Shown one piece after another: positions 14,533 through 28,787 of a stretch of 64,000 nucleotides of DNA. Below the pieces are notes generated by a model. It had not been told where the DNA came from. It ran no database searches and was given only the letters and a program-made list of their open reading frames with translations. Source of the stretch: Lasioglossum baleicum (lineage: Eukaryota > Arthropoda > Insecta > Hymenoptera > Halictidae); NCBI RefSeq assembly GCF_051020765.1, contig NW_027469329.1:124001-188000 (forward strand), read 5' to 3'. Position 1 is the stretch's first letter. Every line of letters begins with the position of its first letter. The position numbers were made by a program, and so were the translations under genes.

Positions 14533-14749
14533 CGTAACGCATAACGGATAACCCATAACGGATAACGCATAACGCATAACGCATAACGGATAACGCATGA
14601 CGCATAACGGATAACCCATAACGCATAACGCATAAAGCATAGTCCATAACGCATAACGCATGGCACATTACTCATAACGCATTACGCATAACGCATAACG
14701 CATAATGCATAACGCATTACGCATAACGCATAACGCTCAATGAAAAAGT
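14533..14749. repeat. F1 block, copy 8 (short tail)
   Basis: CATAGTC at 14638, but the box starts 98 bp later (14736) rather than 126, so four tail heptamers are missing. The M motif here is CATGGCA-CATTACT (14659), a variant shared only with copy 9. Confidence 0.85.
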
Positions 14750-15484
14750 CATAACGCATAACGCATAACGCATAACGCATAACGCATAACGCATAACGCA
14801 TAACGCATAACGCATAACGCATAACGCATAACGCATAACGCATAACGCATAACGCATAACGCATAACGCATAACGCATAACGCATAACGCATAACGCATA
14901 ACGCATAACGCATAACGCATAACGCATAACGCATAACGCATAACGCATAACGCATAACGCATAACGCATAACGCATAACGCATAACGCATAACGCATAAC
15001 GCATAACGCATAACGCATAACGCATAACGCATAACGCATAACGCATAACGCATAACGCATAACGCATAACGCATAACGCATAACGCATAACGCATAACGC
15101 ATAACGCATAACGCATAACGCATAACGCATAACGCATAACGCATAACGCATAACGCATAACGCATAACGCATAACGCATAACGCATAACGCATAACGCAT
15201 AACGCATAACGCATAACGCATAACGCATAACGCATAACGCATAACGCATAACGCATAACGCATAACGCATAACGCATAACGCATAACGCATAACGCATAA
15301 CGCATAACGCATAACGCATAACGCATAACGCATAACGCATAACGCATAACGCATAACGCATAACGCATAACGCATAACGCATAACGCATAACGCATAACG
15401 CATAACGCATAACGCATAACGCATAACGCATAACGCATAACGCATAACGCATAACGCATAACGCATAACGCATAACGCATAACG
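14750..15484. repeat. Pure CATAACG run, 105 units
   Basis: 735 bp of exact units between the class a box of F1 copy 8 and a CATATCG at 15485. Confidence 0.85.
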
Positions 15485-15813
15485 CATATCGCATAACGCA
15501 TAACGCATAACGCATAACGCATAACGCATAACGCATGACGCATGACGCATAACGCATAACGCATAACGCATAACGCATAACGCATAACGCATAACGCATA
15601 ACGCATAACGCATAACGCATAACGCATAACGCATAACGCATAACGCATAACGCATAACGCATAACGCATAACGCATAACGCATAACGCATAACGCATAAC
15701 GCATGACGCATGACGCATAACGCATAACGCATAACGCATAACGCATAACGCATAACGCGTAACGCATGACGCATAACGCATAACGCATAACGCATAACGC
15801 ATAACGCATAACG

Positions 15814-16007
15814 CGTAACGCATAACGGATAACCCATAACGGATAACGCATAACGCATAACGCATAACGGATAACGCATGACGCATAACGGATAACCCAT
15901 AACGCATAACGCATAAAGCATAGTCCATAACGCATAACGCATGGCACATTACTCATAACGCATTACGCATAACGCATAACGCATAATGCATAACGCATTA
16001 CGCATAA
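15814..16007. repeat. F1 block, copy 9 (no box)
   Basis: CATAGTC at 15919 and the CATGGCA form of M at 15940 make it the sister of copy 8. The tail keeps CATAATG and two CATTACG units but the class a box is replaced by pure CATAACG. Confidence 0.82.
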
Positions 16008-16331
16008 CGCATAACGCATAACGCATAACGCATAACGCATAACGCATAACGCATAACGCATAACGCATAACGCATAACGCATAACGCATAACGCATAACG
16101 CATAACGCATAACGCATAACGCATAACGCATAACGCATAACGCATAACGCATGACGCATATCGCATAACGCATAACGCATAACGCATAACGGATAACGCA
16201 TAACGCATAATGCATAACGCATAACGCATAACGCATAACGCATAACCCATAACGCATAACGCATAACCCATAACGAATAACGCATAACGCTCAATGGAAA
16301 AGTCATAACGCATAACGCTTAATGAAAAAGT

Positions 16332-18960
16332 CATAATGCTTAACGCATAACGCATAACGCATAACGCATAACGCATAACGCATAACGCATAACGCATAAC
16401 GCATAACGCATAACGCATAACGCACATCGCATAACGCATAACGCATAACGCATAACGCATAACGCATAACGAATAACGCATAACGCATAACGCATAACGC
16501 ATAACGCATAACGCATAACGCATAACGCATAACGCGTAACGCATAACGCGTAACGCATAACGTATAACGCTTAACGCATAACGCATAACACATAACGCAT
16601 AACGCATAACGAATAACGCATAACGCATAACGCATAACGCGTAACGCATATCGCATAACGCATAACGTTCAATGAAAAAGTCATAACGCATAACGCATAT
16701 CGCATAACCCGTAAAGCACAACGCATAACACATAACGCATAACGCATAACACATAACGCATATCGCATAACGTATAACGCTTAACGCATAACGCATAACA
16801 CATAACGCATAACGCATAACGCATAACGCATAACGCATAACGCATAACGCATAACGCATAACGCATAACGCATAACGCATAACGCATAACGCATAACGCA
16901 TAACGCATAACGCATAACGCATAACGCATAACGCATAACGCATAACGAATGACGCATATCGCATAACGCATAACGCTTAACGAATAACGCAGAACGCATA
17001 ACGCATAACGCATATCGCATAACGCATAACGCTTAACGAATAACGCAGAACGCATAACGCATAACGCATAACGCATAACGGATAACGCATAACGCATAAC
17101 GCATAACGCATAACGCATAACGCATAACGCATAACGCATAACGCATAACGCATAACGCATAACGCATAACGCATAACGCATAACGCATAACGCATAACGC
17201 ATAACGCATAACGCATAACGCATAACGCATAACGCATAACGCATAACGCATAACGCATAACGCATAACGCATAACGCATAACGCATAACGCATAACGCAT
17301 AACGCATAACGCATAACGCATAACGCATAACGCATAACGCATAACGCATAACGCATAACGCGTAACGCGTAACGCATAACGCATAACGCATAACGCATAA
17401 CGCATAACGCATAACGCATAACGCATAACGCATAACGCATAACGCGTAACGCGTAACGCATAACGCATAACGCATAACGCATAACGCATAACGCATAACG
17501 CATAACGCATAACGCATAACGCATAACGCATAACGCATAACGCATAACGCATAACGCATAACGCATAACGCATAACGCATGACACATTACTCATAACGCT
17601 CAATGGAAAAGTCATAACGCATAACGCTCAATGAAAAAGTCATAATGCTTAACGCATAACGCATAACGCATAACGCATAACGCATAACGCATAACGCATA
17701 ACGCATAACGCATAACGCATAACGCATAACGCATAACGCATAACGCATAACGCATAACGCATAACGCATAACGCATAACGCATAACGCATAACGCATAAC
17801 GCATAACGCATAACGCATAACGCATAACGCATAACGCATAACGCATAGCGCATAACGCATAACGCATAACGCATAACGCATAACGCATAACGCATAACGC
17901 ATAACGCATAACGCATAACGCATAACGCATAACGCATAACGCATAACGCATAACGCATAACGCATAACGCATAACGCACATCGCATAACGCATAACGCAT
18001 AACGCATAACGCATAACGCATAACGCATAACGCATAACGAATAACGCATAACGCATAACGCATAACGCATAACGCATAACGCGTAACGCATAACGCGTAA
18101 CGCATAACGCATAACGCATAACGCATAACGCATAACGCATATCGCATAACGCATAACGCATAACGCATAACGCATAACGCATAACGCATAACGCATAACG
18201 CATAACGCATAACCCATAACGCATAACGCATAACGCATAACGCATAACGCATAACGCATAACCCATAACGAATAACGCATAACGCTCAATGGAAAAGTCA
18301 TAACCCATAACGCATAACGCATAACGCATAACGCATAACGCATGACGCATAACGCATAACGCATAACGCATAACGCATAACGCATAACGCATAACGCATA
18401 ACCCATAACGCATAACGCATAACGCATAACGCATAACGCATAACGCATAACCCATAACGCATAACGCATAACGCATGACACATTACTCATAACGCATTAC
18501 GCATAACGCATAACGCATAACGCATAACGGATAACGCATAATGCATAACGCATAACGCTTAACGCATGACGCATATCGCATAACGCATAACGCATAACGC
18601 ATAACGGATAACGCATAACGCATAATGCATAACGCATAACGCATAACGCATAACGCATAACGCATAACCCATAACGCATAACGCATAACGCATAACGCAT
18701 AACGCATAACGCATAACCCATAACGAATAACGCATAACGCTCAATGGAAAAGTCATAACCCATAACGCATAACGCATAACGCATAACGCATAACGCATGA
18801 CGCATAACGCATAACGCATAACGCATAACCCATAACGCATAACGCATAACGCATAACGCATAACGCATAACGCATAACGCATAACCCATAACGCATAACG
18901 CATAACGCATAACGCATAACGCATAACCCATAACGCATAACGCATAACCCATAACGAATA
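16332..18960. repeat. Transition segment with first F3 module and b boxes
   Basis: The first class c box of the window (16668) appears here with its CGTAAAG-CACAACG tail. It is followed by AATGACG and CAGAACG units near 16947-17050, an M motif at 17578, a b/a pair at 17599/17627, b boxes at 18285 and 18740 followed directly by CATAACC, and an M motif at 18474. The stretch from 16668 to the b/a pair resembles 24865 to 25782, about 8.2 kb downstream, with the same order of rare units. Confidence 0.75.
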
Positions 18961-21900
18961 ACGGATAACGCATAATGCATAACGCATAACGCTTAACGCA
19001 TGACGCATATCGCATAACGCATAACGCATAACGCATAACGCATAACGGATAACGCATAACGCATAACGCATAACGCATAACGCATAACGCATAACGCATA
19101 ACGCATAACGCATAACGCATAACGCATAACGCATAACGCATAACGCATAACGCATAACGCATAACGCATAACGCATAACGCATAACGCATAACGCATAAC
19201 GCATAACGCATATCGCATAACGCATAACGTTCAATGAAAAAGTCATAACGCATAACGCATATCGCATAACCCGTAAAGCACAACGCATAACACATAACGC
19301 ATAACGCATAACACATAACGCATAACGCATAACGTATAACGCTTAACGCATAACGCATAACACATAACGCATAACGCATAACGTATAACGCTTAACGCAT
19401 AACGCATAACACATAACGCATAACGCATAACGCATAACGCATAACGCATAACGCATAACGCATAACGCGTAACGCGTAACGCATAACGCATAACGCATAA
19501 CGCATAACGCATAACGCATAACGCATAACGCATAACGCATAACGCATAACGCATAACGCATAACGCATAACGCATAACGCATAACGCATAACGCATAACG
19601 CATAACGCATAACCCATAACGCATAACGCATAACCCATAACGAATAACGGATAACGCATAATGCATAACGCATAACGCTTAACGCATGACGCATATCGCA
19701 TAACGCATAACGCATAACGCATAACGCATAACGCATAACGGATAACGCATAACGCATAACGCATAACGCATAACGCATAACGCATAACGCATAACGCGTA
19801 ACGCGTAACGCATAACGCATAACGCATAACGCATAACGCATAACGCATAACGCATAACGCATAACGCATAACGCATAACGCATAACGCGTAACGCATAAC
19901 GGATAACGCATAACGCATAACGCATAACGCATAACGCATAACGCATAACGCATAACGCATAACGCATAACGCATAACGCATAACGCATAACGCATAACGC
20001 ATAACGCATAACGCATAACGCATAACGCATAACGCATAACGCATAACGCATTACGCATAACGCATAACGCATAACGCATAACGCATAACGCATAACGCAT
20101 AACGCATAACGCATATCGCATAACGCATAACGTTCAATGAAAAAGTCATAACGCATAACGCATATCGCATAACCCGTAAAGCACAACGCATAACACATAA
20201 CGCATAACGCATAACGCATAACGCATAACGCATAACGCATAACGCATAACGCATAACGCATAACCCATAACGCATAACGCATAACCCATAACGAATAACG
20301 GATAACGCATAACGCATAACGCATAACGCTTAACGCATGACGCATATCGCATAACGCATAACGCATAACGCATAACGCATAACGGATAACGCATAACGCA
20401 CAACGCATAACGCATAACGCATAACGCATAACGCATAACGCGTAACGCGTAACGCATAACGCATAACGCATAACGCATAACGCATAACGCATAACGCATA
20501 ACGCATAACGCATAACGCATAACGCGTAACGCATAACGGATAACGCATAACGCATAACGCATAACGCATAACGCATAACGCATAACGCATAACGCATAAC
20601 GCATAACGCATAACGCATAACGCATAACGCATAACGCATAACGCATAACGCATAACGCATAACGCATAACGCATAACGCATAACGCATAACGCATTACGC
20701 ATAACGCATAACGCATAACGCATAACGCATAACGCATAACGCATAACGCATAACGCATAACGCATAACGCATAACGCATAACGCATAACGCATAACGCAT
20801 AACGCGTAACGCGTAACGCGTAACGCATAACGGATAACGCATAACGCATAACGCATAACGCATAACGCATAACGCATAACGCATAACGCATAACGCATAA
20901 CGCATAACGCATAACGCATAACGCATAACGCATAACGCATAACGCATAACGCATAACGCATAACGCATAACGCATAACGCATAACGCATAACGCATAACG
21001 CATAACGCATAACGCATAACGCATAACGCATAACGCATAACGCATAACGCATAACGCATAACGCATAACGCATAACGCATAACGCATAACGCATAACGCA
21101 TAACGCATAACGCATAACGCATAACGCATAACGCATAACGCATAACGCATAACGCATAACGCATATCGCATAACGCATAACGTTCAATGAAAAAGTCATA
21201 ACGCATAACGCATATCGCATAACCCGTAAAGCACAACGCATAACACATAACGCATAGCGCATAACACATAACGCATAACGCATAACGTATAACGCTTAAC
21301 GCATAACGCATAACACATAACGCATAACGCATAACGTATAACGCTTAACGCATAACGCATAACACATAACGCATAACGCATAACGCATAACGCATAACGC
21401 ATAACGCATAACGCATAACGCATAACGCGTAACGCGTAACGCATAACGCATAACGCATAACGCATAACGCATAACGCATAACGCATAACGCATAACGCAT
21501 AACGCATAACGCATAACGCATAACGCATAACGCATAACGCATAACGCATAACGCATAACGCATAACGCATAACCCATAACGCATAACGCATAACCCATAA
21601 CGAATAACGGATAACGCATAATGCATAACGCATAACGCTTAACGCATGACGCATATCGCATAACGCATAACGCATAACGCATAACGCATAACGCATAACG
21701 GATAACGCATAACGCATAACGCATAACGCATAACGCATAACGCATAACGCATAACGCATAACGCATAACGCATAACGCATAACGCATAACGCATAACGCA
21801 TAACGCATAACGCATTACGCATAACGCATAACGCATAACGCATAACGCATAACGCATAACGCATAACGCATAACGCATATCGCATAACGCATAACGTTCA

Positions 21901-24900
21901 ATGAAAAAGTCATAACGCATAACGCATATCGCATAACCCGTAAAGCACAACGCATAACACATAACGCATAACGCATAACGCATAACGCATAACGCATAAC
22001 GCATAACGCATAACGCATAACGCATAACCCATAACGCATAACGCATAACCCATAACGAATAACGGATAACGCATAACGCATAACGCATAACGCTTAACGC
22101 ATGACGCATATCGCATAACGCATAACGCATAACGCATAACGCATAACGGATAACGCATAACGCATAACGCATAACGCATAACGCATAACGCATAACGCAT
22201 AACGCGTAACGCGTAACGCATAACGCATAACGCATAACGCATAACGCATAACGCATAACGCATAACGCATAACGCATAACGCATAACGCGTAACGCATAA
22301 CGGATAACGCATAACGCATAACGCATAACGCATAACGCATAACGCATAACGCATAACGCATAACGCATAACGCATAACGCATAACGCATAACGCATAACG
22401 CATAACGCATAACGCATAACGCATAACGCATAACGCATAACGCATAACGCATAACGCATAACGCATAACGCATAACGCATAACGCATTACGCATAACGCA
22501 TAACGCATAACGCATAACGCATAACGCATAACGCATAACGCATAACGCATAACGCATAACGCATAACGCATAACGCATAACGCATAACGCATAACGCGTA
22601 ACGCGTAACGCATAACGGATAACGCATAACGCATAACGCATAACGCATAACGCATAACGCATAACGCATAACGCATAACGCATAACGCATAACGCATAAC
22701 GCATAACGCATAACGCATAACGCATAACGCATAACGCATAACGCATAACGCATAACGCATAACGCATAACGCATAACGCATAACGCATAACGCATAACGC
22801 ATAACGCATAACGCATAACGCATAACGCATAACGCATAACGCATAACGCATAACGCATAACGCATAACGCATAACGCATAACGCATAACCCATAACGCAT
22901 AACGCATAACCCATAACGCATAACGCATAACGCATAACGCATAACGCATAACGCATAACGTATAACGCATAACGCATAACGCATAACACATAACGCATAA
23001 CGCATAACGCATAACGCATAACGCATAACGCATAACGCATAACGCATAACGCGTAACGCGTAACGCATAACGCATAACGCATAACGCATAACGCATAACG
23101 CATAACGCATAACGCATAACGCATAACGCATAACGCATAACGCATAACGCATAACGCATAACGCATAACGCATAACGCATAACGCATAACGCATAACCCA
23201 TAACGCATGACGCATAACCCATAACGAATAACGGATAACGCATAATGCATAACGCATAACGCTTAACGCATGACGCATATCGCATAACGCATAACGCATA
23301 ACGCATAACGCATAACGCATAACGGATAACGCATAACGCATAACGCATAACGCATAACGCATAACGCATAACGCATAACGCGTAACGCGTAACGCATAAC
23401 GCATAACGCATAACGCATAACGCATAACGCATAACGCATAACGCATAACGCATAACGCATAACGCGTAACGCATAACGGATAACGCATAACGCATAACGC
23501 ATAACGCATAACGCATAACGCATAACGCATAACGCATAACGCATAACGCATAACGCATAACGCATAACGCATAACGCATAACGCATAACGCATAACGCAT
23601 AACGCATAACGCATAACGCATAACGCATAACGCATAACGCATTACGCATAACGCATAACGCATAACGCATAACGCATAACGCATAACGCATAACGCATAA
23701 CGCATATCGCATAACGCATAACGTTCAATGAAAAAGTCATAACGCATAACGCATATCGCATAACCCGTAAAGCACAACGCATAACACATAACGCATAACG
23801 CATAACGCATAACGCATAACGCATAACGCATAACGCATAACGCATAACGCATAACCCATAACGCATAACGCATAACCCATAACGAATAACGGATAACGCA
23901 TAACGCATAACGCATAACGCTTAACGCATGACGCATATCGCATAACGCATAACGCATAACGCATAACGCATAACGGATAACGCATAACGCATAACGCATA
24001 ACGCATAACGCATAACGCATAACGCATAACGCGTAACGCGTAACGCATAACGCATAACGCATAACGCATAACGCATAACGCATAACGCATAACGCATAAC
24101 GCATAACGCGTAACGCATAACGGATAACGCATAACGCATAACGCATAACGCATAACGCATAACGCATAACGCATAACGCATAACGCATAACGCATAACGC
24201 ATAACGCATAACGCATAACGCATAACGCATAACGCATAACGCATAACGCATAACGCATAACGCATAACGCATTACGCATAACGCATAACGCATAACGCAT
24301 AACGCATAACGCATAACGCATAACGCATAACGTATAACGCTTAACGCATAACGCATAACACATAACGCATAACGCATAACGTATAACGCTTAACGCATAA
24401 CGCATAACACATAACGCATAACGCATAACGCATAACGCATAACGCATAACGCATAACGCATAACGCGTAACGCGTAACGCGTAACGCATAACGCATAACG
24501 CATAACGCATAACGCATAACGCATAACGCATAACGCATAACGCATAACGCATAACGCATAACGCATAACGCACATCGCATAACGCATAACGCATAACGCA
24601 TAACGCATAACGCATAACGCATAACGAATAACGCATAACGCATAACGCATAACGCATAACGCATAACGCATAACGCATAACGCATAACGCGTAACGCATA
24701 ACGCGTAACGCATAACGCGTAACGCATAACGCATAACGCATAACGCATAACGCATAACGCATAACGCATATCGCATAACGCATAACGCATAACGCATAAC
24801 GCATAACGAATAACGCATAACGCATAACGCATAACGCGTAACGCATATCGCATAACGCATAACGTTCAATGAAAAAGTCATAACGCATAACGCATATCGC

Positions 24901-25230
24901 ATAACCCGTAAAGCACAACGCATAACACATAACGCATAACGCATAACACATAACGCATATCGCATAACGTATAACGCTTAACGCATAACGCATAACACAT
25001 AACGCATAACGCATAACGCATAACGCATAACGCATAACGCATAACGCATAACGCATAACGCATAACGCATAACGCATAACGCATAACGCATAACGCATAA
25101 CGCATAACGCATAACGCATAACGCATAACGCATAACGCATAACGCATAACGCATAACGCATAACGCATAACGCATAACGCATAACGCATAACGCATAACG
25201 CATAACGCATAACGAATGACGCATATCGCA
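18961..25230. repeat. Domain B: F3 (class c) higher-order repeats
   Basis: Class c boxes start at 19230, 20133, 21183, 21897, 23724 and 24865. Spacings between neighbours are 903, 1050, 714, 1827 and 1141 bp, all multiples of 7. Within a module the box and its tail are followed by TATAACG-CTTAACG and CATAACA units, clusters of two or three CGTAACG, a CATAACC pair, then AATAACG, GATAACG, CATAATG, CTTAACG, CATGACG and CATATCG before the next box. No F1 block or M motif occurs here. Confidence 0.82.
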
Positions 25231-28200
25231 TAACGCATAACGCTTAACGAATAACGCAGAACGCATAACGCATAACGCATATCGCATAACGCATAACGCT
25301 TAACGAATAACGCATAACGCATAACGCATAACGCATAACGCATAACGCATAACGCATAACGCATAACGCATAACGCATAACGCATAACGCATAACGCATA
25401 ACGCATAACGCATAACGCATAACGCATAACGCATAACGCATAACGCATAACGCATAACGCATAACGCATAACGCATAACGCATAACGCATAACGCATAAC
25501 GCATAACGCATAACGCATAACGCATAACGCATAACGCATAACGCGTAACGCGTAACGCATAACGCATAACGCATAACGCATAACGCGTAACGCGTAACGC
25601 ATAACGCATAACGCGTAACGCGTAACGCATAACGCATAACGCATAACGCATAACGCATAACGCATAACGCATAACGCATAACGCATAACGCATAACGCAT
25701 AACGCATAACGCATAACGCATAACGCATAACGCATGACACATTACTCATAACGCTCAATGGAAAAGTCATAACGCATAACGCTCAATGAAAAAGTCATAA
25801 TGCTTAACGCATAACGCATAACGCATAACGCATAACGCATAACGCATAACGCATAACGCATAACGCATAACGCATAACGCATAACGCATAACGCATAACG
25901 CATAACGCATAACGCATAACGCATAACGCATAACGCATAACGCATAACGCATAACGCATAACGCATAACGCATAACGCATAACGCATAACGCATAACGCA
26001 TAACGCATAACGCATAACGCATAACGCATAACGCATAACGCATAACGCATAACGCATAACGCATAACGCATAACGCATAACGCACATCGCATAACGCATA
26101 ACGCATAACGCATAACGCATAACGCATAACGCATAACGCATAACGAATAACGCATAACGCATAACGCATAACGCATAACGCATAACGCGTAACGCATAAC
26201 GCGTAACGCATAACGCATAACGCATAACGCATAACGCATAACGCATAACGCATATCGCATAACGCATAACGCATAACGCATAACGCATAACGCATAACGC
26301 ATAACGAATAACGCATAACGCATAAAGCATAACGCTTAACGAATAACGCATAACGCATAACGCATGACACATTACTCATAACGCATTACGCATAACGCAT
26401 AACGCATAACGCATAACGGATAACGCATAATGCATAACGCATAACGCTTAACGCATGACGCATATCGCATAACGCATAACGCATAACGCATAACGGATAA
26501 CGCATAACGCATAACGCATAACGCATAACGCATAACGCATAACGCATAACGCATAACGCATAACGCATAACGCATAACGCATAACGCATAACGCATAACG
26601 CATAACGCATAACGCATAACGCATAACGCATAACCCATAACGAATAACGCATAACGCTCAATGGAAAAGTCATAACCCATAACGCATAACGCATAACGCA
26701 TAACGCATAACGCATGACGCATAACGCATAACGCATAACGCATAACCCATAACGCATAACGCATAACGCATAACGCATAACGCATAACGCATAACGCATA
26801 ACGCATAACGCATAACCCATAACGCATAACGCATAACGCATAACGCATAACGCATAACGCATAACGCATAACGCATAACGCATAACGCATAACGCATAAC
26901 GCATAACGAATAACGCATAACGCATAACGCATTACGCATAACGCATAACGCATAACGCATAACGCATAACGCATAACGCATAACGCATAACGCATAACGC
27001 ATAACGCATAACGCATAACGCATAACGCATAACGCATAACGCATAACGCATAACGCATAACGCATGACGCATGACGCATAACGCATAACGCATAACGCAT
27101 AACGCATAACGCATAACGCGTAACGCATAACGGATAACCCATAACGGATAACGCATAACGCATAACGCTTAACGGATAACGCATGACGCATAACGGATAA
27201 CCCATAACGCATAACGCATAAAGCATAGTCCATAACGCATAACGCATGACACATTACTCATAAAGCATTACGCATAACGCATAACGCATAATGCATAACG
27301 CATTACGCATAACGCATAACGCTCAATGAAAAAGTCATAACGCATAACGCATAACGCATAACGCATAACGCATAACGCATAACGCATAACGCATAACGCA
27401 TAACGCATAACGCATAACGCATAACGCATAACGCATAACGCATAACGCATAACGCATAACGCATAACGCATAACGCGTAACGCATAACGGATAACGCATA
27501 ACGCATAACGCATAACGCATAACGCATAACGCATAACGCATAACGCATAACGCATAACGCATAACGCATAACGCATAACGCATAACGCATAACGCATTAC
27601 GCATGACGCATGACGCATAACGCATAACGCATAACGCATAACGCATAACGCATAACGCATAACGCATAACGCATAACGCATAACGCATAACGCATAAAGC
27701 ATAACGCTTAACGAATAACGCATAACGCATAACGCATGACACATTACTCATAACGCATTACGCATAACGCATAACGCATAACGGATAACGCATAATGCAT
27801 AACGCATAACGCTTAACGCATGACGCATATTGCATAACGCATAACGCATAACGCATAACGGATAACGCATAACGCATAATGCATAACGCATAACGCATAA
27901 CTCATAACGCATAACGCATACCGCATAACGCATAACGCATAACGCATAACCCATAACGCATAACGCATAACCCATAACGAATAACGCATAACGCTCAATG
28001 GAAAAGTCATAACGCATAACGCTCAATGAAAAAGTCATAATGCTAAACGCATAACGCATAACGAATAACGCATAACGCATAACGCATAACGCATAACGCA
28101 TAACGCATAACGCATAACGCATAACGCATAACGCATAACGCGTAACGCATAACGCATAACGCATAACGCATAACGCATAACGCATAACGCATAACGCATA

Positions 28201-28787
28201 ACGCATAACGCATAACGCATAACGCATAACGCATAACGCATAACGCATAACGCATAACGCATAACGCATAACGCATAACGCATAACGCATAACGCATAAC
28301 GCATAACGCATAACGCATAACGCATAACGCATAACGCATAACGCGTAACGCGTAACGCATAACGGATAACGCATAACGCATAACGCATAACGCATAACGC
28401 ATAACGCATAACGCATAACGCATAACGCATAACGCATAACGCATAACGCATAACGCATAACGCATAACGCATAACGCATAACGCATAACGCATAACGCAT
28501 AACGCATAACGCATAACGCATAACGCATAACGCATAACGCATAACGCATAACGCATAACGCATAACGCATAACGCATAACGCATAACGCATAACGCATAA
28601 CGCATAACGCATAACGCATAACGCATAACGCATAACGCATAACGCATAACGCATAACGCATAACGCATAACGCATAACGCATAACGCATAACGCATAACG
28701 CATAACGCATAACGCATAACGCATAACGCATAACGCATAACGCATAACGCATAACGCATAACGCATAACGCATAACGCATAACGCAT
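25231..28787. repeat. Domain C: return of F1/F2/M repeats
   Basis: M motifs at 25733, 26363, 27245 and 27735, b/a pairs at 25754/25782 and 27994/28022, a lone b box at 26657 and a lone a box at 27322 mark this interval. It contains the tenth F1 block (27119-27335). The b/a pair at 28022 is followed by CTAAACG where other pairs have CTTAACG, a private substitution. After about 28036 the array is mostly pure CATAACG with a few CGTAACG and GATAACG units up to the next F3 domain. Confidence 0.8.
27119..27335. repeat. F1 block, copy 10 (distant, short tail)
   Basis: This is the only F1 block outside domain A, 11.3 kb from the previous one. CATAGTC is at 27224, and the box at 27322 uses the short 98-bp spacing of copy 8. 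Private variants are CTTAACG in the left arm near 27168 and CATAAAG right after M near 27259. Confidence 0.85.

Larger units (their letters stand above)
1..16331. repeat. Domain A: F1/F2/M higher-order repeats
   Basis: This domain has class a and b boxes but no class c box. It contains nine of the ten F1 blocks, twenty M motifs, the four dense CACATCG clusters and the longest pure runs. Box pairs b then a start at 1261/1289, 2997/3025, 11075/11103, 12034/12062, 13931/13959 and 16290/16318. Single class a boxes start at 267, 603, 4985, 7043, 7400, 9871, 10193 and 14736. Similar module order recurs roughly 9.6-9.8 kb apart (box 603 with box 10193; pair 1261/1289 with pair 11075/11103), which suggests a large internal duplication. 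Every marker lies in the same 7-bp register. Confidence 0.85.
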
